DNA of 64,000 bases from Oscarella lobularis (GCF_947507565.1 NC_089194.1:930001-994000), one strand, 5' to 3'. Shown: positions 32,115-50,110, numbered from the stretch's first letter. Program-made: numbers and translations. The notes: generated from the sequence alone by a model not told the origin.

Positions 32115-34493
32115 TTATTCCTGTATGATGCCTTTTTCTGCTGTTGGCGATAAGTCGACTGAAAGACGCCTATATCGAGCCTTGAATAGTATCATAAGTG
32201 GTATGCAAAGAAAGCACGAGCCGGCTATGACAGGGTTCATCCAGTAACGAACGTCTTTGGCTATAAGAAAAATAATGACGAGTCATAAAAATTAGGATAT
32301 ATTAAATTAATTAAATTTGGCAAAAACGGTTATTAGTTTTTGCCGAATTTTTTTCGTTCGTTCGTTCGTACCGAGAACTTTTATCAGAGGCAGAAAGAGA
32401 AAGATCATACACGAGACGTTGTTCATAAGAGTTAGTAATCCAGTTGTAGTGCCCTCGGCGATAGGATACGTAGCTTCGACAGCTAACTCATAAAACAACG
32501 GTATGCTGCCGTTGAGTAGAAGTCCGCCGAGAGTAGCGGCAAAGTAAAGGCTAACTAAAAAATGAAAAACATAGACAATTAATTAATTAAGACGAGATAA
32601 ATGTATTTTTCTTCTTCTTTTACTTGTTGATTTGGGTAAGACGTCTAGACAGAGAAGTGTGAACCAAGTGAAGCTTAGCGTGGCTCCGACTAGTATGATT
32701 AGTAGAATCGATTTTGTTCTTCTCCCTATGACGTCAGCTAACCTAAGGAAACGCCTATAGAGTTGTACGTATGTATTGGGCTTATTTGAATACCATGATA
32801 TGACGAGTCCTGCTACGGCTCCGGCAATATTCGAATAAAACCCAATCCATCCGGCTTCGGTCTGTGAATGAAAGAGAGCACGTGCTGCTGGTAGGTGTGG
32901 TGCACGTAGAGAAAAAGTACTCAAACCTCCTGTACAGAAAAATGCTTGAGATTGACGTCGAGCACAGAAAACCAGCCAGCAAAAACACCTAAAAATGACG
33001 CATAGGTTTAATTAATTAATTAATTAATAAAAACGACGCGTTTGTGTGTTTACCAGTAGAAATTCCGTATGATAAGCAGACGAGCCAAAATTGCTTATGA
33101 CTGGAAAGACATTAATCAGTTCTTAACTAAAGGAAAACAGCGCGTTCAATATACCCAAGAACTTGCTTGAGCCCTTTAAAATAGCTTGTTCTTTGAATAC
33201 CTGCTGTTATGCTGGGTGGCTTGGGTGGCTTACTGGGTAAGTAGATGAGGATCAATAGAAAAGCTAATCCAGCAGCGGCGCATTCTGAGAGTGAAAGAGA
33301 AAGAGAGAAAGAGAGAGCTATAGGAATCTTTTTATTGAGCAAACTTGTCCACCTGTCAGCTGGTATATAAATATGCCATGCCTCCAGTGTTGAGCTAGAA
33401 TGCAATAGAGTAACAGGTAACAGAAGACCGTAGAAAAAAAGGCTAAGCCTTACTCTGACAGTCAGTAAAGTTTTGCAACGTTAAGTTGCAATCCTTCCAC
33501 CTGAAGAGAAATAGACCCATACGTAGAGAAGATGATAGACCATGCAGTTATAGTTATTTACCGCAATAAGCTCGAGTTCGTTTGGTTACGATCGGGCACG
33601 AGAAGCGGTCCGATGACGAACGAAAGCGATACGCCGTAATAGCCGGCAAGTGACGTCAGAGCCGTCGCCGTCGTTCTTTGCTTCGGTGGAAACCAATAAG
33701 CGGACACGAGCGGCGGTGCGGACATAGCCACGGGACCGGCGAGCCCGTTAAGAAAGAGTCCAAAGTGATTGAGCCTAGTATATAAAAGAAAAGTAGACTG
33801 CATTAATTAGTAGTTATAATTGATTAATAGTTAGCTGCAGGTAACAAACGTTGAAACTGAAAGGAATTATTTACACTAATATTTTAACAACAATTTCTAA
33901 GTTTTTTTAAAATAATTAATGACTATTAGCTGATGTCTTTCAATTAATTTATACAGTAATTCATTCCAGCTCCGAAATTATTTCTTAGTTTCTACATTGA
34001 TTTCGTTGCCAGGACAAAATCAAAATTCGTTTATTTGTTTAATTATTTATTTCTGACCAGGTCGCTGGAATGGGATCCATGCTGCAGCAACGCAGTCCCG
34101 CTCCGGCTGCAGTAAGAAAGGCAGTCAAAAGAAGAGCATGACGTAAGTCTAAGAAAAAAATGCATCTTTCATAAAAGAAGCCTCTATATATCCATGTATA
34201 CTTTTCCCCATGAGCCACGTCCAGAAGACTATTGATATCACGTAGGAAATCGGACCCCAGTTGGCCATTAGAGCGATTACGGAGTCGCTCCAGCCGAATA
34301 CGGCCTCTGCCGGGCCTTGGATGGGACCCCAGCCGTTCCATATCCAACTCTGCGTGAAGGCGAGGAGGAAGACGGCGAAGACGACGTAGAAACGGCGATA
34401 GTAGACTTTCGTCTCTTCGGTTGGTATCTCCACGTCTTCGTCGTCGTCTTTGCCGTCGATGAGAGGATCCTTCTGCTTGGCAATGTCGTTCAT
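32115..34493 (-). CDS. SLC49A4 (DIRC2)-like transporter, copy 2
   Basis: Exons resolved: 34493-34202, 34148-34058, 33774-33562, 33500-33454, then about 33285-33165 (CAAAGLAFLLILIYLPSKPP), followed by smaller exons with GWIGFYSNIAGAVAGLVIS, ATLSFTWFTLLCLDVL and FYELAVEATYPIAEGTTTG, and a last exon ending at 32115-32117. The first four boundaries agree in phase. FGWSDSVIALMANWGPISYV and LNGLAGPVAMSAPPLVSAYW are family signatures. Twelve membrane helices are expected, on lysosome or plasma membrane. Very similar to copy 3, introns included, so the two arose by a recent tandem duplication of about 2.6 kb. Confidence 0.83.
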
Positions 34494-34721
34494 TCCGAAA
34501 GTGAGTACAGTAAGGGGCCCCGGATAGGAAATTCCTAATTGTGATGCATGCGGAGCATCATGGTACTGTACTATCTAAATTTTGTAAGCATTCGCTGTAT
34601 TTGATCGTGATCGCAATGCGTTCAATAATGCCTTGATATCAAACCAAGAAGCAAACCAATAAAAAAATTGAAGCATCGTAACAAAGTGCACGTTTAATTA
34701 ATTGCCTAAAAACGTTTATTC

Positions 34722-37137
34722 CTACAGTATGGATTCCTGTATGGCGCCTTTTTCTGCTGTTGGCGATAAGTCGACTGAAAGACGCCTATATCGAGCCTTG
34801 AATAGTATCATAAGCGGTATGCAAAGAAAGCACGAGCCGGCTATGACAGGGTTCATCCAGTAACGAACGTTTTTGGCTATAAGAAAAATAATAACGAGTC
34901 ATAAAACTAAGGATATATTTAATTTATAATTAAATAAATTTGGCCAAAACGGTTATTAGTTTTTGCCAAATTATTTCGTTCGTTCGTACCGAGAACTTTT
35001 ATCATAGGCAGAAAGAGAAAGATCATACACGAGACGTTGTTCATAAGAATTAGTATTCCAGTCGTAGTGCCTTCAGCGATAGGATACGTAGCTTCGACAG
35101 CTAACTCATAAAACAACGGTATGCTGCCGTTGAGTAAGAGTCCGCCGAGAGTAGCGGCAATGTAAAGGCTAACTAAAAAAATTGGACATAGATAATTAAG
35201 ACAATAATTCTTCTTCTTCTTTTACTTGTTGATTTGGGTAAGACGTCTAGACAGAGAAGTGTGAACCAAGTGAAGCTTAGCGTGGCTCCGATTAGTGTGA
35301 TTAGTAGAATCGATTTCGTTCTTCTCCCTATGACGTCAGCTAACCTAGTGAAAACACTATAGAGGAATTGTACGTATGTATTGGGCTTATTTGAATACCG
35401 TGATATGACGAGTCCTGCTACGGCTCCAGCAATATTCGAATAAAACCCAATCCATCCTGCTTCGGCCTGTGATTGAAAAAGCACATGCTGCTGGTAGATG
35501 TGGTACTGTTAGAGAGAAAGTACTCGAACCTGCTGTACAGAAAAATGCTTGAGATTGACGTCGAGCACAGAAAACCAGCCAGCAAAAACGCCTAGAAATG
35601 ACGCATACGATTAATTAATTAACTAATGAACACGACACGTTTGTACGTTTACCGATAGAAATTCCGTATGATAAGCAGACGAGCCAAAATTGCTTATGAC
35701 TGGAAAGACATTAATCAGTTCTTAATTAAAAGTAAACAGCGCGTTCAATATACCCAAGAACTTTCTTGAGCCCTTTAAAATAGCTTGTTCTTTGAATGCC
35801 TGCTGTTATGCTGGGTGGTTTGGGTGGCTTACTGGGTAAGTAGATGAGGATCAATAGAAAAGCTAATCCAGCAGCGGCGAATTCTGAAAGTGAAAGAGAA
35901 AGAGAGAAAGAGAGAGCTATAGGAGTCTTTTTATTGGGTAAACTTGTCCACCTGTCAGCTGGTATATAAATATGCCGTGTCTCCAGCGTTGAGCTGTAGA
36001 ATGCAATAGAGTGACAGGTAACGGAAGACCGTAGAATAAAATGCTAAACCTTACTCTGACAGTCAGTAAAGTTTTGCAACGTTAAGTTGCAATCCTTCCA
36101 CCTGAGAAATAGACTCATATGTAAAGAAGATATGTAGGGTGGAATAATAAACCATGCAGTTATGTACCGCAATAAGCTCGAGTTCGTTTCGTTACGATCG
36201 GGCACGAGAACCGGTCCGATGACGAACGAAAACGATACGCCGTAATAGGCGGCAAGTGACGTCAGAGCCGTCGCCGTCGTTCTTTGCTTCGGTGGAAACC
36301 AATAAGCGGACACGAGCGGCGGTGCGGACAAAGCCACGGGACCGGCGAGCCCGTTAAGAAAGAGTCCAATGTGATTGAGCCTAGCATAAAAGAAAAGCAG
36401 ACTGCATTTAGTTATAAACGTTGAAACTGAAAGGACGTGTAGCATTTATGTAAAAGAGTGCTGCACTACTTTGCTGCAAGAGTGTCAGCTGATATTTTAA
36501 CACCGATTTTGTTGTCCGGTGCAAAATCGAAGTTTGTTTTAATTAAAAAATTAATGACTATTAGCTGAAGTCTTTCAATTAATGTATACAGTAATTCAGT
36601 CCAGCTCAAAAATTATTTCTCAGTTTTTACATTGATTTCGTTGCCAGGGCAAAATCAAAATTGGTTTATTTAATTAATTAATTATTTATTTCTGACCAGG
36701 TCGCTGGAATTGGATCCATGCTGCAGCAACGCAGTCCCGCTCCGGCAGCAGTGAGAAAGGCGGTCAAAAGAAGGGCATGGCGTAAGTCTAAGAAAAATGT
36801 ATCTCTCATATATAAGAAGCCTCTATACTGCATATCTATGTATACTTTTCCCCATGAGCCACGTCCAAAAGACTATTGATATCACGTAGGCAATCGGACC
36901 CCAGTTGGCCATTAGAGCGATTATGGAGTCGCTCCAGCCGAATACGGTCTCGGCCGGGCCTTGGATGGGACCCCAGCCGTTCCATATCCAGCTCTGCGTG
37001 AAGGCGATAAGAGAGACGACGAAGACGACGTAGAAACGGCGATAGTAGACTTTCGTCTCTTCGGTTGGTATCTCCACGTCTTCGTCGTCGTCTTTGTCAT
37101 CGATGAGAGGATCCTTCTGCTTGGCAATGCCCTTCAT
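34722..37137 (-). CDS. SLC49A4 (DIRC2)-like transporter, copy 3
   Basis: Start ATG at 37137 (MKGIAKQKDPLID). First exon ends with the same WLMGK|GTATAC donor as copy 2. Exon landmarks are as in copy 2: LNHIGLFLNGLAGPVALSAP, GVSFSFVIGPVLVPDRN, AGWIGFYSNIAGAVAG, FYELAVEATYPIAEGTT. The last exon ends at 34722-34724, three codons longer than copy 2 (QESIL*). The reading frame looks intact in every exon examined. Upstream is the divergently oriented Ig/FN3 receptor, whose start codon is only about 220 bp away, so the two may share a promoter region. Confidence 0.83.
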
Positions 37138-37358
37138 TCCGAAAGTGAGTACAGCAGGGGGCCCCCGGATAGAGAATTCCTAATTGTGTAATGCATGCGG
37201 AGTAAATGTATGTTACTGTACTATCTAAATATTTGTAAGGATTCGCTGTTTTTGAATCGTGCGTTATCTAGCAAAGGGGTGTGGTCCCCTAGAAAAACGT
37301 ACAGGTCTAGCGTACGCTCTGCTAACCTTTTTGTTTGTTGTTTACGGTGCCAATAGCT

Positions 37359-40300
37359 ATGTCAATAGTGCACTTGAGTCTAATTCTCCTGACCTCGTTT
37401 GCACCTCTGCTAGCTCAAGGTAAACCCCATTGAAAATAATAACGATAAGATGAGAAACGTTCCCTGTGCGGACAGATCCTAAAGACTTGATCATCGTTCT
37501 CGGTGATCCAGCGCAATTCGACTGTCCTCTCGCCTTTCCAGGATCGAACACGACTTGGAATCGCGACGACGTCGACGTCGGTGCTCCTGGGAGCGGAGAC
37601 TCGTTTCGAATTTTAGCAAATGGATCGCTGTTTGCGAGTCGAACGCGACTCGGAGATGCTGGGGGGTATCAGTGCGTCACGTCGACGGCGAATGTGACGA
37701 CGAAAAGTCGCAGGGCACTTCTGCAGTTCGCTTGTACGTCAGACGTGATAGGCTCCGCCCCGGAAATAGAAAATGCCAAGTCTCTTTTCTTAGATTTGAC
37801 GAAGTCTTTTTTGGGCGAACCGGAAAGCAAGACAATCGATCTCGGATCTACGGCACAGTTTTACTGCCTAAACTCGGGAAGTTTGCCTTTGGCGGATATA
37901 AATTGGCTTAGAGATGGTCAACCTATTTCATCATCTTTACTCGTTGTGACGGTACCTGCGACTTTGTCTCGAACCACGAGCACGCTAGTAATAGCAAATG
38001 CTACTAAAGATGACGAAGGCGAGTATGGGTGCGTTGCAGTGAACAGCATGACAGGCGAATCGGTTTTCAGCAAAACCGGCACGCTGACAGTTTACGCCCC
38101 TGACGAGGCTCCTCAGTTTGTTGAATCTCTGACCAATCAAATCGTCGTCGAAGGATCGTCTATTCTAATTCCTTGTAGAGTTCAAGGCAATCCTCATCCG
38201 ATGATATCGTGGCAAATAGCAGGAAATGATGCTAATGAATCTCTATCGTCAACGACGATATTTCCTAATGGATCAATTTTTGTAAACGACGTTACGTTGA
38301 TGAAGTCTCAACTGAATGTCAGCTATCGGTGCGTGGCATCAAATCGAGCTGGAACGGCAACTAGTCCGTATATCACTGTGAAGGCTGCATGTAAGTGGGT
38401 TGATGGTAGGGTGCTAGCCTCGTCCTCAGATCTTTGGGCAAGGGCATTTGGGCCCACCTCGACAAAAGGTCTGAGGACGACGCTGATAGTAATAGAGCGC
38501 CAGATACATTTATCGCTTGAATACAGTAGTTATTTACAAAGTTTGCCCGTTAGTATATCTAAGCTCATGTTCCAAGCTATGCGTGCTTATATGGTATATT
38601 TTTTAAAGATTGGACGTCAACGTTTCTTGCTGTGCCTGGGGCTCAGACGGCCATTGTTGGTAATCAAGTTGTTCTGCGTTGTCGACCGCCAGATAGTCGT
38701 CCCAAAGCCGTTGTCACGTGGTACAAAATGAAAGGGCAAAATCTTGCCAAGCTGACAGCAGACGTCATCTTTCAGCAGGACAGTGATCTTGTCATAAGAA
38801 CGATTCAGAAAAGCGACGAAGGAGATTATTTATGTTCAGCCGAGAACATGCTCCTTCAGAGATCAGCTCTAAGCTCCTCAGCTCGTCTGACGGTTTTGGG
38901 TAAATAAACACGTGACAGGTTTAAATTCTTTAATTTTATTGATTTCTGTAGTTCCTCCAGAAATCGTTTCATTTTCGAATGCGGTGCACAGCATAGTTGT
39001 TGGTGAATCGATAAAGCTTGAGTGCAACGTCGCTCGAGGTGATCCAGCTCCAGTGCTGAACTGGCAGAGAAACGGTCAAAATGTGACCTCTAATTCGAGT
39101 TTGGAGATAAAGAATGCTGATACTGGCAAGGAAGGAAATTACACGTGCCTCGCTGTAAATAAGGCAGGAAAAGATATTGCTAGTGTCTACATTGAAATCT
39201 TAGGTGAGAAAGCAATAAATAATTCTCGTATTGGATTTTAGCACGTAATCTTTTTTAGTTCCTCCCACTTTTACGTTCCTTAGCAGTAACCTGACCGTTG
39301 TTGAGGGCTCGAGGGTTAACCTTACGTGCCAAGCAGCAGGAAAGCCGGAGCCAACAATAACATGGATCAATTCGTTAGGAAATGTTTTCATCAGAGCTCA
39401 CTTCATACTGGACACCGTTCTGCGAAATGAAAGTGGAGATTACACTTGCGTAGCAGCAAACGCAGCGCAAAGAATCGAAACAAAAATCCAAATGACGGTT
39501 TTGTGTAAGCATAATCCGATATTGTGCAGACGTAGTTAATTAATTAAAATTTCGTCACTGCAGATCCTTCTAAAATAACGTCGTTTCCAATGAATGTGAC
39601 TGTTGTCAGTGGCAACGAAGCTCGATTTTATTGTGAAGCTGACGGACAACCTCGTCCCAACATCTTCTGGTTTTCATCGTCGTTTGGCAATTTTATTTCT
39701 ATAGGCCCTGAACTAGTTCTGTTCAACGTGACCCTAGATATGATGGACGGCTACGAATGTCGTGCAGTAAATCATGTGGGTAATGCGAGTGCCATTGGCT
39801 ACTTGACCGTGCAAAGTAAGTACACGAAAAGTTGACTTCCAATCTGTTTCGTTTTTTTTAGGTCCTGCCCTGATACTGCTTCCTCCTTTTGATGTGAAAA
39901 TACCAGTGGGAAATCCTCTCTATCTGCCCTGTAACTTTTCAGGTGTTCCTACGCCACGTGTGAAGTGGCTCAAAGACGGATCTCCTTTATCTGCTGGTAG
40001 CCATGTTTCTATTGCTTCGAGCGGCAAATTGACTCTTTTGCGACCAAACATTTCCGACAGCGGAGTCTACACATGCACAATTGAAAACGTAGTCGCAATC
40101 GACAGCGCTTCAGCAGTAATAACAATTCAAGGTAATAAGTCAATAGCTGTTTTATAGATAGAAAGCTTAGCACATAGCAGTTAGCGAGTCTGGGAGTAGT
40201 CTTAGGCGCTGACTTGTCTTATTATAGGATTTCCAACCCCTCCTCTGAACTTGCAAGCCCTACCCCTTTCTTCGTCTGCTGTTCGCATTACGTGGCAGCC

Positions 40301-43253
40301 TCCTTCGTTTGACGGTAACTCTAATTTAACGTTGTACTCAATTCGATACAAACGTCGGGAAGCTATCAGTTGGAACGCCATTTCACAAAGGAGTACGCTA
40401 CCAACGCACTACACAGTTGTCAGTCTTAGTGCGTACACCGAGTACGAATTTTCCGTTGCGGCACTGAACGAGATAGGACAAGGGCCCTTCAGCAACGTTG
40501 CCTTGATCACAACAAATCAATCAGGTAGATCAATTAATTATTTAGACGGTCTTGTTTGTATATTTTGACGTTTTTTAGCTTCTGCTACTCCAAGACTGAG
40601 TTCTGTAGCCACTCTAAATTCGACGGCTGTTTACGTAGCCTGGCTCGCTCCTAATCCTCTAAATGGCGTACTCCAAGGCTATGAACTTAGATACAGATTA
40701 AATGATTCACCCGCCTTCTTCTACAAAGACTTTGATCGAGATCGTCAGAACGGGATAGTAGGCGACCTAACACCCTTCACGTTGTACTCATTTCAACTGC
40801 GAGCTTTGACGGGTAACCAGAGCCTATTCTTTAGCAACTGGTCTTTACCTCTACTGTCACAAACTGCCGAAGGAGGTGCGTGATAATGACTTTAATAAAT
40901 CATTTGTAACTATCTGTGTATTTAGTGCCCCTCGCTTCTCCCTCTAATGTATCTATGATTGCTGTAAATTCTTCTTCTCTAAGCTTGTTGTTTACGGTAA
41001 CCTATAGATGTACAGTCCTTCCTTTAATTAATTGAACTGTTCTATGACGCAGGGACCTTCTTCCAAGCTTTTGCAAGGATCTCTTAGGGGGTTTACGATT
41101 GCCTATTGGCCGACATCAAACGAGAACGATTCTCTTCAGCTTGATATCCGAGGGCCAACGTCAAGCGCGGTTCTAACGCAACTTCGCCCTTGGACATCTT
41201 ATACTGCTCAAATTCGCGTTTTCAACTCAGTTGCTGCTGGACCATTTAGTAAATCGGTAGAAAGCAGAACGCATCAAGGAGGTTAGTTTGTATATAAGAA
41301 GTAGTCTTTTATAAATCGACTTTAATTGAATTATAGTGCCTTCATTGGCTCCAGCAAACCTGAGCTCGAACACCACCGGTCCAGATACAATATTCGTCTT
41401 TTGGCTGCCTGTTTCCGGTAGTTCGATAAATGGAATTCTACAAGGATACAATGTTTACGTTCGGCGGCTCGGGGCGATGCAGAGTGAGAACGTTACAGTC
41501 GTAAGAAACGGCACGACCGTTTTGCTATATCATTTGGAAATCTTTACGACGTATGAGATAAGCGTAGCTGCATTTACGGAAGCTGGAGACGGTCCGTCAG
41601 CGTCTGTCATTAAAAAAACAGGCGAGGGAGGTAAGAAAGTGTTTTGCAGGGCGCCACAGACGCACGCGCCGTGGTTCAGTGGTCAACACCTGTCTGTAGC
41701 GATCACCTACGGTTCCTAAAAAATGCTGTTGTTGTAAACTAGTGGTTGCAAAACTGCACGGTCAAATAAACTCTGTACCAGAAACGCAGTTGCTATGGGA
41801 AACCTCTGAATACCCGTGGACACTGTGTCTACAATTCAGAAATTTTACTTCAAGAGGAAAAGTGCCTAAAATAAAGCGACGCGAAGTTGGATTGTGGTGT
41901 TTATTCCCTAAACTTTAGACAGAGTATTCACTAAAAGAGGTTTAACTGTACACATTCAGCTACGCGGTTTTGGGTCTTATAAGCTGTCTACATGACGTGG
42001 GTGAACCAGATTCCAAATCTAAATTGGTTTCCTTTTACAGCTCCTAGTGCTCCACCGTCTCTTCAAATCGTTTCCCTGACTTCCTCCCAAGTTGTTCTAA
42101 CCTGGCTAGAGCCTGTAGACAAGAACGGCGTTCTCCTTGGATATGAAGTCTACTATCGTTCTACCGGAAGTCAGTCTGATAGCACTCTCACCACTAATGA
42201 CACGAGAATTCTCGTCGATGATCTCGACTCCGGTACGAACTACACTGCAAGCGTCGCTGCACGTACAGCGTACGGAACGGGTCTCAAATCGTATACGATA
42301 ACGTTTCGAACAAGTGAGGATGGGTGGATTGCGATGGAAGTATTTAAATTTATTTAAATTTTTTCCTATTTAGACGAAACGAACGTAACAGTTCGGCCTA
42401 CAGCCACGAGTATGATGAAAACACCAACGTCTGCTCCGTCTCTGCCAGGAACGACTCGGTCTACTACTAGTAGTCATGGTGCTATTACTAGTGCTTCTGC
42501 ATTCAAGTATTCCATTTCAAGTGCAACTCCAACTGCTTCTGAGGACGACAGCGCCTTTGTTCGAAACGTGATTATTGCTTGCAGCTGCGTCGGTGTCGTG
42601 ATTGTCATTGTCGCATTTGTCGCCTGTTGCTGTTGCTGCGAGAAATGTCGATCTACTGAAAGTGGACGATATAAAGGTACCCAAAAATTGCAGAAGGAGT
42701 ACAGGGTGACTTTTTAATTTTTTTATTAATTTAGTTCGCCACGTCGACGACGACACTACAGTTTCGGAAGATGTTTCACCAGCTTGGAATTTGGGAATAG
42801 GAGACAATATTGTGTAGGTTCAGTATACAATTTTTCCTCAGAACGTAGCTAATGATTCTTCTTGCTGTCTTTTTTTGTAAGGCTCAAGAAAGCCGATATC
42901 AACCGTTCAACCGAAATGATGACGTTCCAAGATTCTTACATGACCAGCACATTCACCGGTGATACACCGAGAAAAAAAACAAGTCAGTCTCTTTCCAAAA
43001 TTGGGAATGTCTAAGCGTTTTCTTTTTTGTCTTTTTCAGACAGTACCGAAAAGTTGGAAGTAGGTTACGATCTCAGTCCTATCGCTCGTTTCGAATCGGA
43101 TGCCGGGTCTGCTAAACCGAAGGGTCGTCCTCCTTCGATGCCCGGACCGTCTCCTTATTCTTCAAACGAGCATCTGTATACAAGGTACACACAGCGTCAT
43201 GTTACTCGCTTCATATTTATAATAAGCCAATGTTTAGTTCTGAACACGTGTAA
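37359..43253 (+). CDS. DSCAM-like cell-surface receptor: 8 Ig, 5 FN3, one TM
   Basis: Eighteen exons with agreeing phases: 37359-37419, 37476-38390, 38609-38899, 38952-39203, 39259-39504, 39564-39815, 39862-40131, 40228-40524, 40579-40875, 40926-40996, 41053-41281, 41337-41630, 42041-42313, 42374-42676, 42735-42813, 42882-42982, 43040-43184, 43238-43253. They give 1463 residues. Signal peptide LSLILLTSFAPLLA. The second exon encodes three Ig domains; each of the next five encodes one (Cys..Trp..DxGxYxC pattern, e.g. DSGVYTCTIEN). FN3 domains follow, four on single phase-1 exons and one split in two. A Ser/Thr-rich stalk precedes the TM helix VIIACSCVGVVIVIVAFVA, then a Cys run and about 120 cytoplasmic residues ending SSEHV, a possible PDZ ligand. 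Likely homophilic or ligand-binding adhesion receptor. Exon 40579-40875 contains no ATG and would be missed by ORF scans. Confidence 0.88.
38421..38479. repeat. inverted-end hairpin element in a receptor-gene intron
   Basis: CGTCCTCAGA at the left end pairs with TCTGAGGACG at the right end, 59 bp in total, inside the intron 38391-38608. It reads through in frame with the preceding exon by chance. Confidence 0.5.
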
Positions 43254-43716
43254 GACAGTCACTTTAGTTTGGTAAGCCCCTGGAATTTTTTGTTTGTGTG
43301 TGCACACCACGCACGTAATGCTATTTACGGGGGCTTGAGGAGCTTTGGTGTTACTGTGTTAGGGATTCGATCATGAGCCACATCGTTAGTGAAAAGCCTT
43401 ATATGCGATTTGCTCTTCGTAAGCGCAGCCTGGGCTACTTTCAGGCGCGTTACACAGGCACGCAGTACTATGCTGTGTACCACGTCTGTACTGGCTCTAA
43501 TAAGTATGGTCAGGGGCGAGTTCAATACACATATTACAGCACGACGGGCGGGATCGTGGCTTTAGGTAGGCTACTTTATTTGTACCGATCAGAGACGGAT
43601 AATCGAACGCAGATAGTATGGCAAACTGATGTATAGGCCGCTCATAGGCCACTCCAATGAGTAGCTCTGTTTGGCTCGGGCTCACGTGATGTTCTATAAC
43701 ATTCCAACGCGAGAAA
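43254..43716. other. intergenic
   Basis: Between the receptor stop and the first USP-like exon. An open frame at 43373-43636 (+) resembles nothing I know. Confidence 0.4.
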
Positions 43717-44355
43717 ATGGCCAGCCAGGCAAGTGATTGCGTCGACTCGCCGCTGTCACAACCGCTTTCTGTCGACGATCAATTCGAAACGATTCGAAAC
43801 GCCGTGAATCGTGCCGAAATGCGCGAAGGCGACACGTGGTGAGTCGGAAAAACTCCGCGGGAAAACCTCGAACGGCAACGTCGGTCGTAGGTATCTCATC
43901 GATTCGCGTTGGTTCAAGCAGTGGAAGCGCTACGTCGGCTGGGATCAGTCGTCGAAAGGAAACGAATCGGCGTTTCCTGGTCCCATCGACAATTCGAATA
44001 TTTTGACTGGTAAGAAGTCTTTTATCAGGGCCTGCATGCATTCCTTGGTCTCGGAAGTAGATAGATTGCGAAATTTGGAGACTCCTTTCTTATTTGGTTA
44101 TCTAGAGACCGAATTAGCTAAGTTCTATCTATCTGCGATACTGTAGACGACTTGCGTCTACGATGCAACAGAGTATTTGAATCGACATTTATATAAGGAG
44201 ACATACAGTAGTATCAAATTGGTTAGGAGATTTGTTTCTATTATCTTTTTCAATTTCTAGAATCTGGCTCGCTGAAACAGCATTTGACAGAGACGTTTGA
44301 CTTTGTTTGTTTAAATTCCGAGGCACTCGCTGATGCACGTCAACGTTTCTTGTAA
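43717..44355 (+). pseudogene. truncated copy of the USP4/11/15-type N-terminus (DUSP region)
   Basis: Three exons match the start of the gene at 45114: 43717-43838, 43891-44009 and 44261-44355. They read FETIRNAVNRAEMREGDTW, then YLIDSRWFKQWKRYVGW, then ESGSLKQHLTETFDFV. All are in frame. The third diverges after FDFV and reaches TAA at 44353-44355, so only the DUSP domain would be made. Intron sequences are also shared with the 45114 gene. A truncated tandem duplicate; it could still encode a stand-alone DUSP protein of about 111 residues. Confidence 0.78.
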
Positions 44356-45113
44356 ATTGAAACCTGGGGGGAGGGCGTATAGAAACGTGATTGAGAGGCA
44401 GTCTCTGAGTCTTTCGTTTCCTCAACCGTTTATGGCGTGAGTTTCTATACTGGATGCACATGAACTGACTAGATCCAAATGCGCGTCAGTGACCATCCTC
44501 TCATTAGAGCTCGATTACCAAATTGAATTGCTAGAAGAACGACTGCCGAACTTTTGCTTGCTCTGTGCATCTTTGCTAGTAGCAGTCAAACGACGACGTC
44601 TAAAGAAGAGAACTGCACGCATATATATATTGAGCAGACTCACGAAAAGCGAAATTTAATTGGCCTCGTTCTTGCTCGGAGAACTCGAAGGTGCGGCTAT
44701 AGCAGCGAGGTTTTCCAAGCTTTCTCCAAGTCACCTCGGCATTTTGTGTGAAGAAATCAGATGCTCAGTTCAGGCTAAAAATAAGAGATAATGGCTTTTG
44801 AAATCACGGGTCTCGATTTCAGTACACCTGACAATTTCTTTAGGCGAATGCACGTTCAAATTGCGTGCATTTTATTATTTATTATATTTCTTACAAAAAA
44901 TCTGCATTATTTAAAATTTTTCGTTATTGAATGTAGCAATTTATTTTTGGCAATGAAATCACGCTTCTCGTGCCTAAGTTCAAGATGGCGGCAAATGCCT
45001 CGTGAACCGAACGCCTTTCCACGATTTCGTCTTACTACGCTTTCGTGCAGATTATTGCCTGGTAAGGATCAATACAGTATGTACAGCCAGCCATAACGTC
45101 CCGTACAAGGAAA
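44356..45113. other. intergenic between USP copies
   Basis: AT-rich, several TTATTTATT strings near 44870; no gene supported. Confidence 0.4.
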
Positions 45114-49852
<4,739 letters not shown>

Positions 49853-50110
49853 ATTTGTGTTTTTTTTTGCATGATTTGTTTGACTAGATCAGCGTGTGCT
49901 ACACCTGGTTACGCATAGCATGAGCCATCCATAACTTCTGACAACGCTTTCGGAAATCCATCAGTTGCCTCGTACCCTCCTTTCGAAAAGACGTGGTGTT
50001 TTTTTAGTAAGCCTTTGTAGGCCCCCTGCAGCGCAAGTCAGAATCCTCTTAACTAATAAGATTAATTTAGCTGAAATTCGACAAGAAAGGCTTTAAAGAA
50101 AAGAGTCAGT
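49853..50110. other. 3' flank of K2
   Basis: No gene seen. Converges with the minus-strand relic and actinoporin. Confidence 0.4.

Noticed and set aside
37466-38731. A 421-residue uninterrupted frame in the receptor gene
   Set aside because: The last 110 residues read through an intron with a GTAAGT donor at 38391; the spliced phase fits the next Ig exon better.
43373-43636. 87-residue open frame between the receptor and USP copies
   Set aside because: No family resemblance, no splice support and ordinary length for chance in this base composition.
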